The notes: generated by a model not told the origin, from the letters alone. Numbered from the stretch's first letter, positions 1-8,129 are shown. The stretch is DNA of 64,000 nt from Betaproteobacteria bacterium UBA1934 (GCA_002337055.1 DDFG01000004.1:124001-188000); one strand, 5' to 3'. Numbers and translations: made by a program.

Positions 1-634
1 GATTCTGGTGCTGTTTGTCTCCGTCTTCACCGCCGCACTTGCCATCCTACACAGCCTCACAGAACCGGCGATCCGGGCATCGGCCGCCGAGGAAGAAATG
101 CGCGCCATCAACGACGCGCTGCCGCGCGAGTTGTACGACAGCGACCTGCTGGCCGACAAGATCGAGTTGCCGCCGACCGCCGACCTCGGCCAGGATCAGC
201 CTTCCGTCGCCTATCGTGCTCACCGGGGCGGCCTGCCGGCCGCGCTGGTGCTGAAAGCGATTGCGCCAGACGGCTATTCCGGCAAGATCCACATGCTGGT
301 CGCGGTACGTGTCGATGCCGGCCACGTTGGCGAACTGGCCGGCGTACGCGTGACCGAACACAAGGAAACACCCGGCCTGGGCGATTACATTGACCCCAAG
401 AAGGACAAGAACAAGGCGCATCCGTGGATCGACCAGTTCGACGGGCAATCTTTCGCCAAACTGCCGGAAAAGACGTGGAAGGTGAAGAAGGATGGCGGCC
501 AGTTCGATTCCATCGCCGGGGCCACCGTGTCGCCACGCGCCGTGGTCAAGGCGGTGAAGAAGGCGTTGGCATGGGCAGATGCCAACCAAGAACGCCTGTT
601 CGCTGCTACAGACAAGAAAGGAGGCCAGCGATGA
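1..634 (+). CDS. rnfG: RnfG/RsxG electron transport complex subunit, 5' end outside window
   Basis: This is the FMN-carrying G subunit of the Rnf/Rsx complex, a membrane ion-coupled oxidoreductase acting between NADH and ferredoxin. The frame is already open at base 2, so the true start lies upstream and about 208 residues are visible. The protein begins with the end of a hydrophobic anchor. It carries the conserved E-T-P-G-L-G-D stretch and the flavinylation motif A-G-A-T-V-S, whose Thr codon at 524-526 is the expected site of covalent FMN. The stop overlaps the rnfE start as ATGA (631-634), so the two are translationally coupled. The earlier rnf genes are presumably just upstream. Confidence 0.95.
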   Translation, partial: ILVLFVSVFTAALAILHSLTEPAIRASAAEEEMRAINDALPRELYDSDLLADKIELPPTADLGQDQPSVAYRAHRGGLPAALVLKAIAPDGYSGKIHMLVAVRVDAGHVGELAGVRVTEHKETPGLGDYIDPKKDKNKAHPWIDQFDGQSFAKLPEKTWKVKKDGGQFDSIAGATVSPRAVVKAVKKALAWADANQERLFAATDKKGGQR

Positions 635-1320
635 TCACTTGGCAGGAATTCAAGGATATCTTCCTCAACGGCACCTGGCGGCAGAACTCCAGTCTCGTGC
701 AGATTCTCGGCATGTGTCCGCTGCTGGCAATGACCACCACGCTGGTCAATGGCGCCATGCTGTCGCTCGCGACCATTCTGGTGATGGCGCTCTCCGGCCT
801 CGTCGTTTCCTTGCTCCGGAATCTGATTCCCTACGAAATCCGCATTCCCGTTTTCATCCTAATCGCCGCGGCGCTGGTGACCATGGTCGATCTCGGCATG
901 AACGCCTTCATGCACGACATGTATTTGATTCTCGGCATCTTCATACCGCTGATCATCACCAACTGCATCGTGCTCGCCCGCATCGAAGTGTTCGCGGCCA
1001 AGCAGTCGCCGCTGCAATCCTTCTTCGACGGCGCCTTCATGGGCACCGGCATGTTGTGGACCCTGTCGCTGCTCGGCGGCATCCGTGAATTGATCGGCAA
1101 CGGCACGCTGTTTTCCGGTATCGAGGCAGTGGTCCCGTCGCTCCATCACCTTCAATTGCTACCCGAGAGCTACCCCGGCTTCATGCTGGCGGTACTGCCG
1201 CCGGGCGCCTTCATCCTGCTCGGCTGCCTGATCGCGACCAAAAACTGGATCGAAGCCCGCGCCGCTGCCCGCGCAAAGCTTCCGCCGCCGACCCCGGCGA
1301 ATGCCGCCGGCTGCCACTGA
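631..1320 (+). CDS. rnfE: RnfE/RsxE electron transport complex membrane subunit
   Basis: An integral membrane subunit of the Rnf/Rsx complex, 229 residues, near the family length. It is almost entirely hydrophobic helices. Recognisable family segments include the N-terminal N-G-T-W-R-Q-N-S and the L-G-I-F-I-P-L-I-I-T-N-C membrane stretch, whose Cys belongs to the conserved membrane-embedded iron-sulfur site. The start is ATG 631, inside the rnfG stop and preceded by an AGGAGG-like site (619-624). nth begins five bases after the stop, the same rsxG-rsxE-nth order as in Escherichia coli. Confidence 0.96.
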   Translation: MITWQEFKDIFLNGTWRQNSSLVQILGMCPLLAMTTTLVNGAMLSLATILVMALSGLVVSLLRNLIPYEIRIPVFILIAAALVTMVDLGMNAFMHDMYLILGIFIPLIITNCIVLARIEVFAAKQSPLQSFFDGAFMGTGMLWTLSLLGGIRELIGNGTLFSGIEAVVPSLHHLQLLPESYPGFMLAVLPPGAFILLGCLIATKNWIEARAAARAKLPPPTPANAAGCH

Positions 1321-1325
1321 GCGCC

Positions 1326-1958
1326 ATGAAAAAGGCGGCGATCAGCGAACTCTTCGCCCGTTTCGCGGCTGCAGACCCTGATCCGCAGGGCGAACTCGAA
1401 TACGCCTCGCCTTTTCAATTATTGGTGGCCGTGATTCTCTCTGCTCAGGCCACCGACATCAGCGTCAACAAGGCCACCGCCCGCCTCTTTCCGGTCGCCC
1501 CCACACCAGAGGCCATGCTGGCGCTGGGCGAGGCCGGCCTGACCGAATACATCAAGACTATCGGCCTCTACCGCGCCAAGGCGAGGAATGTGATCCTCTG
1601 CTGCCAGCAGTTGCTGGAAAAGCATGGCGGCGAGGTGCCGCCTGAACGGCAGGCACTGGAGGCGCTGGCCGGCGTCGGCCGCAAGACCGCCAACGTGGTG
1701 CTGAACATCGCCTTCGGCGAACCGACCATCGCCGTCGACACCCATCTCTTCCGCCTCGGCAATCGCACCGGTCTTGCGCCTGGCAAGACGCCACTGGCGG
1801 TGGAGCAAAAACTGCTCAAGGCCGTACCTGCCAAATACCGCCGCCACGCCCATCACTGGCTGATCCTGCACGGGCGTTACGTCTGCAAGGCGAGAAAACC
1901 CGAATGCAGCCGCTGCCTAATTGCCGATCTCTGCGAATTCAAGGGAAAAACCATATGA
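1326..1958 (+). CDS. nth: Endonuclease III (DNA glycosylase/AP lyase)
   Basis: Base-excision repair glycosylase that removes oxidised pyrimidines and nicks abasic sites. It has 210 residues. Every key position matches the well-studied enzyme: a helix-hairpin-helix L-A-G-V-G-R-K with catalytic Lys120, catalytic Asp138 in V-D-T-H, and a C-terminal [4Fe-4S] loop with Cys187, Cys194, Cys197 and Cys203 in C-X6-C-X2-C-X5-C spacing. It is the third gene of the rnf run and its stop overlaps the next start by four bases. Linkage of nth to rnf is widespread in proteobacteria; shared iron-sulfur chemistry is a suggested but unproven reason. Confidence 0.98.
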   Translation: MKKAAISELFARFAAADPDPQGELEYASPFQLLVAVILSAQATDISVNKATARLFPVAPTPEAMLALGEAGLTEYIKTIGLYRAKARNVILCCQQLLEKHGGEVPPERQALEALAGVGRKTANVVLNIAFGEPTIAVDTHLFRLGNRTGLAPGKTPLAVEQKLLKAVPAKYRRHAHHWLILHGRYVCKARKPECSRCLIADLCEFKGKTI

Positions 1959-2986
1959 GCGCCGCCAGCGCCCTGATCAAGGGCCTTGACCCCGATCCGC
2001 AACTGGCGGAGGCGGCTGTGCGCCTCGCACTGGCCCGCGCCAACCTCAAGCACGCCAATGGCGTCATCCTCTATCTGACTCACGAAATGGCCAAGCAGGC
2101 AGGCCCCGCCCTGCGCGCCGCCACCCGCGCAGCCGGCAGCCTGCAAGTGGCGGGCGTTACCGCGCACGGCATCTTTACCGAGACGGGCTGGGTGCTCGAC
2201 CAGCCCGCAGTGGCGGCATTGGTCATCGGCGATGAATTCGCGCTGGCACCGGAGGGCGAAGGCCCCGTGCTGTCGTTCTGCAACAGCCATGCGCTGGCCG
2301 GCGACTGGCTGCAAGCCCGGCCGCGCCTCGGCCTGCTGCACGCCGACGGGCAGGCCTGGCAACAATCGCGCCTCGCCACCGACGGCCACGCCGAAGCCGT
2401 GATCACCGGCGGTACTTACACCCAGGTCGTGGCCCCCGGCCTGAAGGCGCTGGCTCCTCCGCAGCCGATCAGCGGCGTGCGCGGGCTGGACGTGCTCGGG
2501 CTGGGCGAGCTCAGCGCCTTTGACAGCGTGATCCGCCTCCTGCCGCCTGACCTGCGCCAGCGTAACAGTCTGCCGTTGCACATGCTGGCCGCCATGCCCG
2601 GCGGCCGTAGCGACGTTCCGGCCATTCCGCTTCTTTGCGCCAACGGCGACGGCTCCATTGCGCTGGCGCGCCCTCTACAAACTGGCGAGCCGCTGGCCTG
2701 GGGGTTGCGGCAACCTCTGAGCGCGGAGGAAGAAATGCGCCAGACTTTGGCCACGGCTGCTCAATCCGCGCCCACACCGGCTTTTGGCCTGATGTTCTCG
2801 TGTATTGCGCGCGGCCCTTTGTTCTACGGCGGCGACGACCGCGATCTGATCGCCTGGCGCGAACGCTTTCCCGGCGTACCCCTGATCGGCGCCTACGGCA
2901 GCGGCCAGCTCACGTCGGGCTCGTGGCAAACCCGCCAGTGGCAAAATGCCGCCGTCACCGCCCTCTTTTCGGAAACCCATGTTTAA
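1955..2986 (+). CDS. FIST-domain signal transduction protein
   Basis: A 343-residue soluble protein with the layout of FIST N followed by FIST C, a predicted small-ligand sensory module. It has no attached kinase, cyclase or transmembrane segment, so it looks like a stand-alone sensor or a partner in a complex. Recognisable family features are the N-terminal I-L-Y-L-T-H and G-V-T-A-H-G-I strands and the C-terminal segment ending in P-L-I-G-A-Y-G-S-G, typical of FIST C. The ATG at 1955 overlaps the nth stop and its own stop overlaps the next gene by eight bases, so it is embedded in the rnf-nth operon. Its ligand is unknown. Confidence 0.8.
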   Translation: MSAASALIKGLDPDPQLAEAAVRLALARANLKHANGVILYLTHEMAKQAGPALRAATRAAGSLQVAGVTAHGIFTETGWVLDQPAVAALVIGDEFALAPEGEGPVLSFCNSHALAGDWLQARPRLGLLHADGQAWQQSRLATDGHAEAVITGGTYTQVVAPGLKALAPPQPISGVRGLDVLGLGELSAFDSVIRLLPPDLRQRNSLPLHMLAAMPGGRSDVPAIPLLCANGDGSIALARPLQTGEPLAWGLRQPLSAEEEMRQTLATAAQSAPTPAFGLMFSCIARGPLFYGGDDRDLIAWRERFPGVPLIGAYGSGQLTSGSWQTRQWQNAAVTALFSETHV

Positions 2987-3416
2987 TCCCACCCGCGAAC
3001 AGGTACGCGCCTTCTTTTGCGACACTTGGCGAAAGCACAGCGAACGCCTGCCGCTGGTCGGCGCCGAAGTCACCGCCGCCGACATCATCGCCCGCCACCC
3101 TGAATATCACGCCCTGCTGGCCGCGCCAGAAGCCGCCAGTGAACTGGAATGGACCCCTGAAACGGGCCAGATGAACCCCTTTCTGCATCTTTCGCTCCAT
3201 CTGGCGATCTTCGAACAACTCTCGATCGATCAGCCGCCCGGCATCCGCGCCGCCTTCCACGCCCTGCGCGCGCGACTGGACGAACACGACGCCGAACACG
3301 CGATTCTCGAATGCCTAGGCGAAACAATCTGGCGCGCGCAGCGCGAAGGCACCGGTCTGGATGCGGCGGGTTATATCAATGCAGTGCGAAAGGCGGCGGG
3401 GTTGGTTCGCGAGTAA
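2979..3416 (+). CDS. DUF1841 family protein
   Basis: A small conserved protein of 145 residues with no signal peptide or membrane segment. The opening M-F-N-P-(T/S)-R and the internal N-P-F-L-H-L-S-L-H-L motif are characteristic of DUF1841, a proteobacterial family of unknown function. The conserved His pairs and acidic residues could bind a metal, but that is a guess. The ATG at 2979 lies inside the end of the FIST gene. This is the last gene of the tight rnf-nth group; the sequence becomes AT-richer just after it. Confidence 0.85.
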   Translation: MFNPTREQVRAFFCDTWRKHSERLPLVGAEVTAADIIARHPEYHALLAAPEAASELEWTPETGQMNPFLHLSLHLAIFEQLSIDQPPGIRAAFHALRARLDEHDAEHAILECLGETIWRAQREGTGLDAAGYINAVRKAAGLVRE

Positions 3417-3548
3417 GGCCGCCCGAACATGGTGCGCGGAAATGGTATTTTGACGCATTGGCTGAGAGACAGTTTGGGCAAACAAAGAATGGAGTCTCAT
3501 CAACCATAAATGGGATCTAGCTGCACTCAATTCGACCCCCGCAACACT
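3417..3548. other. AT-richer spacer without a gene
   Basis: About 130 bases between the DUF1841 gene and a convergent orphan gene. No tRNA, terminator hairpin with a T run, or open frame with good coding character was seen. Composition shifts here from the GC-rich background toward A/T, which marks the left edge of the 3.4-4.2 kb insert. Confidence 0.5.
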
Positions 3549-4145
3549 TCATGTTTCTGAATCGTAACCTCCCGGAGCAAGTTGCACTGGTTTGAAACAC
3601 CACGGTGACCTTATTCCATTTGTGCCTGGTCCAGCTCGAAACGGCATATTTGCTTGATCCCAATGTGCATGAAGACGCCAGCAACACTCAACGCAGTCGG
3701 TCGCCATTGCGATGAGATTTTGCGAACCAATCATCGCACGGCGTCTCTTGCTGAACCTGCTTGCACGTATGGCGTTTGTGACAACCCTCGTACTTGGGTC
3801 TCCAGATTCAAATATATGAACACTCCCATCAACGTGATGCACCACAAAATCTCTAGCACTATTAATTGTTGCAACTTGAGCAAAAATTTCTTCGAGGTCA
3901 TTGCGCCTTTCGACTTCCATGTTTGTATTTTCTGCAATCGCGCGTACAAATTCGATCATTGTTTTCGCCCTAGTTCCCGAAAAAATCGCTCTACCAACAG
4001 GGTCAGTCACCCCTGAATAATGCTTAAGCAATTTATATAACACCGTTTCGAGATCAGACCACGCCAGTGTTAGTTCACCGATTGCACTAAGAAAAGCTTC
4101 ATGTTCTTCTCTAGCTCTTGCATAAAGCTCGTCTCGATTCACCAT
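3549..4145 (-). CDS. Hypothetical protein, AT-rich orphan gene
   Basis: A 198-residue predicted cytoplasmic protein that I do not recognise. The N-terminal half is helical and charged, with an A-W-S-D-L-E-T-V-L-Y-K-L-L segment followed by a likely helix around F-S-G-T-R-A-K-T. Similar segments occur in uncharacterised accessory proteins. There is no signal peptide or transmembrane helix. A GGAG sits immediately before ATG 4145 and at better spacing for the GTG at 4142, so the start may be one codon later. Codon use and base composition are clearly more AT-rich than in the neighbours, suggesting acquisition by transfer. It is convergent to the rnf group. Confidence 0.6.
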   Translation of the reverse strand: MVNRDELYARAREEHEAFLSAIGELTLAWSDLETVLYKLLKHYSGVTDPVGRAIFSGTRAKTMIEFVRAIAENTNMEVERRNDLEEIFAQVATINSARDFVVHHVDGSVHIFESGDPSTRVVTNAIRASRFSKRRRAMIGSQNLIAMATDCVECCWRLHAHWDQANMPFRAGPGTNGIRSPWCFKPVQLAPGGYDSET

Positions 4146-4228
4146 AACTCCAAAGATTTGGTCTAGCTACTATCAGCTCAACGGACACCAAACGAAGCTT
4201 TCACAGCCGACACGACTCGATTCGCCCT

Positions 4229-6007
4229 TCACTCCCCGTCAGCCGGCGGCGCCACTCTCAAAACCTCTTCCAGCGACGTTTGGCCCGCCGCGATTTTCTG
4301 CGCGCCTGAAATCCTCAGAGGCCGCATGCCTTCGCGGCAGGCCTGATCGCGCAGTTTGGCGATATCGGTTTGCGGGCCAATCAGTTTGCGCAGTTCCGGG
4401 CTGTTGAGCATGATTTCGTAGAGGCCCACGCGGCCGCTGTAGCCGGTCATCCGGCATTCCAGGCAACCGACGGGCTGGTGCAACTGCGTGGGCGCGCTGG
4501 CTTTCCACGGGCGGACCAGGGCACGCCAGCGTTCGCCTTGTTCCTCGCGTAGCGGATGCGCCTTGCGGCAGTGCGGGCACAGCGTGCGTACCAGACGTTG
4601 AGCCATGACGCCAAGCAGGGTGGAGCCGATCAGATATGCAGGCACACCAAGGTCGAGCAGACGGGTGATGGCGGAGGGCGCGTCGTTGGTGTGCAGCGTG
4701 GAGAGCACCAGATGACCCGTGAGCGCCGCCTGAATCGCCATTTCGGCGGTTTCCAGATCGCGGATTTCGCCGATCATGATGATGTCCGGGTCTTGCCGCA
4801 TCAGCGCCCGCACGCCATCGGCAAAGCCGAGGTCGATACCGGTCTGCACCTGCATCTGGTTGAAAGCCGGCTCGACCATTTCGATCGGGTCCTCGATGGT
4901 GCAGACATTCACTTCCGGCGTCGCCAACTGCTTCAGCGTGGTGTAGAGCGTGGTGGTCTTGCCGGAACCGGTCGGGCCGGTCACTAGGATAATGCCGTTG
5001 GGCATGCCCGTCATGGTGTCCCACCGCGCCTGATCCTCGTCCGAGAAGCCGAGGGAGCGAAAGTCGCGCACAAGCACATCGGGATCGAAAATCCGCATCA
5101 CCAGCTTTTCGCCAAAGGCGGTCGGCAGCGTGGAAAGGCGCAGTTCGACCTCCTGCCCGTCCGGCGTGCGCGTTTTGATGCGGCCATCCTGCGGGCGGCG
5201 CTTCTCGATCACGTCCATACGACCTAGCAGTTTGATGCGGCTGGTCATGGCCGTCATCACCGCCATCGGAATCTGGTAAACCTGATGGAGCACGCCGTCG
5301 ATGCGGAATCTGACAATGCCAACCTCGCGCCGCGGTTCGATGTGAATGTCGGAAGCGCGCTGGTCAAAGGCGTACTGCCAGAGCCAATCGACGATGTGGA
5401 CAATGTGCTGGTCGTTGGCGTCGAACTGGCGGTTGGTCTTGCCGAGTTCGACAAGTTGCTCGAAGCTGGAAAGGCCGCTGCCGCCGCCGGTCGTGCTGGC
5501 GGCCTTCTTGACCGATTTGGCAAGATTGAAGAATTCGACCAGATAGCGGCTGATGTCGGCCGGGCTGGCAACGACGCGGCGAATATCCTTGCGCAGGATC
5601 TGCCGCAGCTCCTTTTCCCATTCTTGCAGGAAGGGTTCGGCGGTGGCGATCACCACCTCGCGCAAGGTAACCTGCACCGGCAGAATAGCGAAGCGGGCCG
5701 CATAGGTACTCGACATCAGATCCGCCACGCCGGTGAAATCGATCTTCAGTGGATCGATATGCATGTATTCCAGCCCCACCCGACCGGCCAACCACTCGGT
5801 CAATGCCTCAACGTGCAATAACTGCCCGGCTGGCGTGCGCCATTTCTGTTCCGCTACCACCAGCAGCGGATGCACTAGGCCGCCTTGCAGGCGGCGCTCC
5901 TGACGCAGGGCGTCGGCATCGCCCGCGCTGACCAGACCGTCTTCGACCAGCATGCCCAGCACTTCGGCCAGAGTCAGTTTATGTTCCGAATGAGTCGCAC
6001 GATTCAT
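4229..6007 (-). CDS. GspE/PulE/PilB-type secretion or pilus assembly ATPase
   Basis: A cytoplasmic hexameric ATPase of the type II secretion/type IV pilus family, 592 residues from ATG 6007. The N-terminal part (about 1-170) is a MshEN/GspE-N-like region. The ATPase core has Walker A G-P-T-G-S-G-K-T-T at 344-352, an Asp box near 371, Walker B D-P-D-I-I-M-I-G-E at 406-414, a His box T-G-H-L-V-L-S-T-L-H-T from 430, and a tetracysteine zinc site (Cys477, Cys480, Cys515, Cys518). No other secretion or pilus gene is adjacent, so its assigned machine cannot be read from context. An upstream ATG at 6040 would add 11 residues. Confidence 0.9.
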   Translation of the reverse strand: MNRATHSEHKLTLAEVLGMLVEDGLVSAGDADALRQERRLQGGLVHPLLVVAEQKWRTPAGQLLHVEALTEWLAGRVGLEYMHIDPLKIDFTGVADLMSSTYAARFAILPVQVTLREVVIATAEPFLQEWEKELRQILRKDIRRVVASPADISRYLVEFFNLAKSVKKAASTTGGGSGLSSFEQLVELGKTNRQFDANDQHIVHIVDWLWQYAFDQRASDIHIEPRREVGIVRFRIDGVLHQVYQIPMAVMTAMTSRIKLLGRMDVIEKRRPQDGRIKTRTPDGQEVELRLSTLPTAFGEKLVMRIFDPDVLVRDFRSLGFSDEDQARWDTMTGMPNGIILVTGPTGSGKTTTLYTTLKQLATPEVNVCTIEDPIEMVEPAFNQMQVQTGIDLGFADGVRALMRQDPDIIMIGEIRDLETAEMAIQAALTGHLVLSTLHTNDAPSAITRLLDLGVPAYLIGSTLLGVMAQRLVRTLCPHCRKAHPLREEQGERWRALVRPWKASAPTQLHQPVGCLECRMTGYSGRVGLYEIMLNSPELRKLIGPQTDIAKLRDQACREGMRPLRISGAQKIAAGQTSLEEVLRVAPPADGE

Positions 6008-6061
6008 ACGGACCAATATAGCACGAGCATCGCGCGACATTGATCTTGCGGGAGCTTGACG

Positions 6062-6084
6062 CTTGCATTTGCTTACAACTTGCA
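6062..6084 (+). promoter_or_regulatory. Repeated CTTRCA element upstream of the Cys-rich gene
   Basis: Three copies of a hexamer lie in a row: CTTGCA at 6062-6067, CTTACA at 6072-6077 and CTTGCA at 6079-6084. The first two are spaced ten bases start to start, as expected for a direct-repeat response-regulator site. A TAAAAT -10-like box follows at 6108-6113 with no good -35, so the repeat sits where an activator would act. Sixteen bases at 6066-6081 recur with one mismatch at 47673-47688. Binding by a regulator is an inference. Confidence 0.45.
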
Positions 6085-6148
6085 ACGGAAAGAATGCACC
6101 CGATCACTAAAATGGGAATGTCGAAAAAAACAACGCTCAGGAGGTCCC

Positions 6149-6724
6149 ATGAAAATGAATCTATATCTCGCCGGGTGTGCCGTCGCCGCCGCCCTCTACG
6201 CCTTGCCGATCCTGGCGCACGCGCAAACCCCCGCCGCTGGCAATGATGCCAAACCGACAACCACCGCGCCTTGCAATGGCCCTTGCATGGGCGGACCGGG
6301 CGCTCCCGGCGGCGGTCGAATGGGTGGACACCATGGCATGAAGCAGGATTGCAGCCAGTCGCCCAACCCTGACTACTGCAAGTCGCGTCAGGAAGCATGG
6401 AAGAAGGCCGCCGAGGCGTGCAAGGACACCCGTGGCCCGGATCGTCGCCAATGCATGCAAAACAACATGCCCGCCCCCGATTGCAGCAAGTCACCCAACC
6501 CCGAGCGCTGCAATGCCATGACACAAGCGCGCGAAGCGTGCAAAGACAAGGCCGGGCCGGATCGGCGTCAATGCGTGCAAAGCAAGCTGCCACCGCCCGA
6601 TTGCAGCAAGTCGCCGAATCCGGAACGTTGCACGGCGGCGCAAAAAGCGCGCGAAGCCTGCAAGGACAAAGCCATCGGGCCGGATCGCCGGCAGTGCATG
6701 CGCGACCAGTTCAGCCGCAAGTAG
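6149..6724 (+). CDS. Secreted cysteine-rich triple-repeat protein
   Basis: A 191-residue exported protein of unknown function. Residues 1-26 form a signal peptide ending A-H-A. Residues 40-66 are rich in Gly, Met, His and Cys (Cys42, Cys46, then G-G-H-H-G-M), a possible metal-binding stretch. Three consecutive repeats of about 40 residues start at 67, 111 and 151. Each reads D-C-S-x-S-P-N-P, then Cys, E-A-C-K-D and G-P-D-R-R-Q-C. Each repeat has four Cys (68/77/91/102, 112/121/131/142, 152/161/171/183), suggesting two disulfides per unit. The start has a strong AGGAGGT site at 6139-6145. A terminator follows, so the gene is monocistronic. Confidence 0.85.
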   Translation: MKMNLYLAGCAVAAALYALPILAHAQTPAAGNDAKPTTTAPCNGPCMGGPGAPGGGRMGGHHGMKQDCSQSPNPDYCKSRQEAWKKAAEACKDTRGPDRRQCMQNNMPAPDCSKSPNPERCNAMTQAREACKDKAGPDRRQCVQSKLPPPDCSKSPNPERCTAAQKAREACKDKAIGPDRRQCMRDQFSRK

Positions 6725-6776
6725 ATAGACAGGCAAACCAGGATTCAAGCAGCGGAGACAGTGTTCTGTCCCTTAC

Positions 6777-6807
6777 CGGCCGCCGATTTCCCGGCGGCCG
6801 CTTTTTT
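6777..6807 (+). terminator. Intrinsic terminator after the Cys-rich gene
   Basis: A perfect nine-base stem, CGGCCGCCG (6777-6785) with CGGCGGCCG (6792-6800), and a six-base loop is followed by C and six Ts. It ends the plus-strand transcript before the convergent TPR gene. Confidence 0.9.
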
Positions 6808-6823
6808 GCTTCGCGCGGATGGA

Positions 6824-7915
6824 TTACCAGTCGCCCCCCCCGGAATCGCCACCCACGTCGGCACCGCTGCTCCAATCATCGCTGGAACCGCTATCGTTGC
6901 CGAAATCCAGCGTGCCCGGTGTCGAGCCGTTATCGAAGGCACCCCGGTCAAAACCGTGGTCGTCATCTCCGCGCCGCTCATGCGCGTGGGCTGACGTAGC
7001 GCCACCCAGCAAGCTGCCCAGCGCGGCGCCCGCAACCAGACCGCCCACGCCCGCGGCAATCGCCGATCCTGCCGATGTGCCCGGCGCCTGAACGCCTTGC
7101 GGCGGATATGCAGGTGCGTATTGCTGCGCGGCGGCACGTTCCATCGCTTCGCGTTCGGCCCGCAGACTGGGCTTTTCCTCACCTCGCGCTTCCGCCGCAA
7201 TGTCGCGCAACCGAACGATCAGCATGCGCGTGGCCGCAAAATCCGTTCTCGACTTGAGGGTAGTCACCTCGCGCGCCAGATCGCCCTGGGCTTGCGACAG
7301 GCGGTCGGCAAGCGCCATCTTTTGTTCGGCATTCAGCTCGGCACGACCGTCAATCGCTTTTTCCGCATCGCGCAATTCGCTGGCGAGATCACGCAGTTCG
7401 GCCTGCAAACGCGTCCTTTCGTCGCTCTGGTCGCGCCGACCTCCAGCGCGACGGATCAGGAAAAAGACAATGGCAGCGGGTATACCCAGCACGAACAGCC
7501 AGAAGAACATTCCATGCCCGGAATCTTGCACGGCGGCTTTCGGCGCTTCATGCGCGACCGGCGCGGGCGTCTGCAACCCCGCGCTGGGGGCACGTTGCAC
7601 AGCGGGCAGTGTAAGGCGCCGCTCCATCTCGGTGACTGCCTCGCGGCTGCCGGCAAACGAGAGGTCCGGCGCCAGCTCGCGCGCCTTTTCAAGGTGTTCG
7701 CGGGCCATCACCGGCAGTCCCTCGCGTTCCTTGACCTGCGCCATCCAGTAATGCGCTTGTGCGTTGTTGGGATGATCGTGCAGCACCTTCACCAGCTTGG
7801 CGTCCGCAGCCACCCAGCGGCCGGCCTGCATGTCTTCCTTGATATCCTCCTTCGGCCCGGCCATGACGGCGGCGGCCAGCGACATCAACAACACTCCGAA
7901 CCATAGTTTTCGCAT
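6824..7915 (-). CDS. TPR and coiled-coil membrane protein with acidic Gly/Asp-rich tail
   Basis: A 363-residue envelope protein of unknown function. It has a signal peptide (1-19), TPR-like helices (about 22-85, with N-A-Q-A-H-Y-W-M-A-Q), a Pro/Ala linker, one transmembrane helix (136-156) followed by basic residues, and a long charged coiled coil (about 163-262). A glycine-zipper-like hydrophobic patch follows (283-305). The tail is rich in Asp, Gly and Ser and ends G-G-G-D-W. If the signal peptide is cleaved, the TPR part is periplasmic and the coiled coil cytoplasmic. Start ATG 7915 has GGGAG upstream. It is convergent to the Cys-rich gene. Confidence 0.75.
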   Translation of the reverse strand: MRKLWFGVLLMSLAAAVMAGPKEDIKEDMQAGRWVAADAKLVKVLHDHPNNAQAHYWMAQVKEREGLPVMAREHLEKARELAPDLSFAGSREAVTEMERRLTLPAVQRAPSAGLQTPAPVAHEAPKAAVQDSGHGMFFWLFVLGIPAAIVFFLIRRAGGRRDQSDERTRLQAELRDLASELRDAEKAIDGRAELNAEQKMALADRLSQAQGDLAREVTTLKSRTDFAATRMLIVRLRDIAAEARGEEKPSLRAEREAMERAAAQQYAPAYPPQGVQAPGTSAGSAIAAGVGGLVAGAALGSLLGGATSAHAHERRGDDDHGFDRGAFDNGSTPGTLDFGNDSGSSDDWSSGADVGGDSGGGDW

Positions 7916-7940
7916 TGGGTTTCTCCCGAAGAAATGCTGC

Positions 7941-7962
7941 CGGTCATATGGGGTGATGACCG
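7941..7962. repeat. Seven-base inverted repeat upstream of the TPR gene
   Basis: CGGTCAT (7941-7947) and ATGACCG (7956-7962) are separated by eight bases. It lies 26 bases before the TPR gene start and could be an operator for that gene. No regulator is identified. Confidence 0.35.
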
Positions 7963-8129
7963 CCCGAATTCAAGTGAGCTTAGTGAACTGGCCTGTCGAA
8001 TGCCTGACCGCGCATTTCATTTCGCGATTCAAGCGCGCCATCATGACGCGAACGTGACGGGTCAGACAAAGCCATCCGCGCCATTCCCTGCACTTCCACC
8101 AGGCACCGCAAATCCGCTATCCTTTGCCA

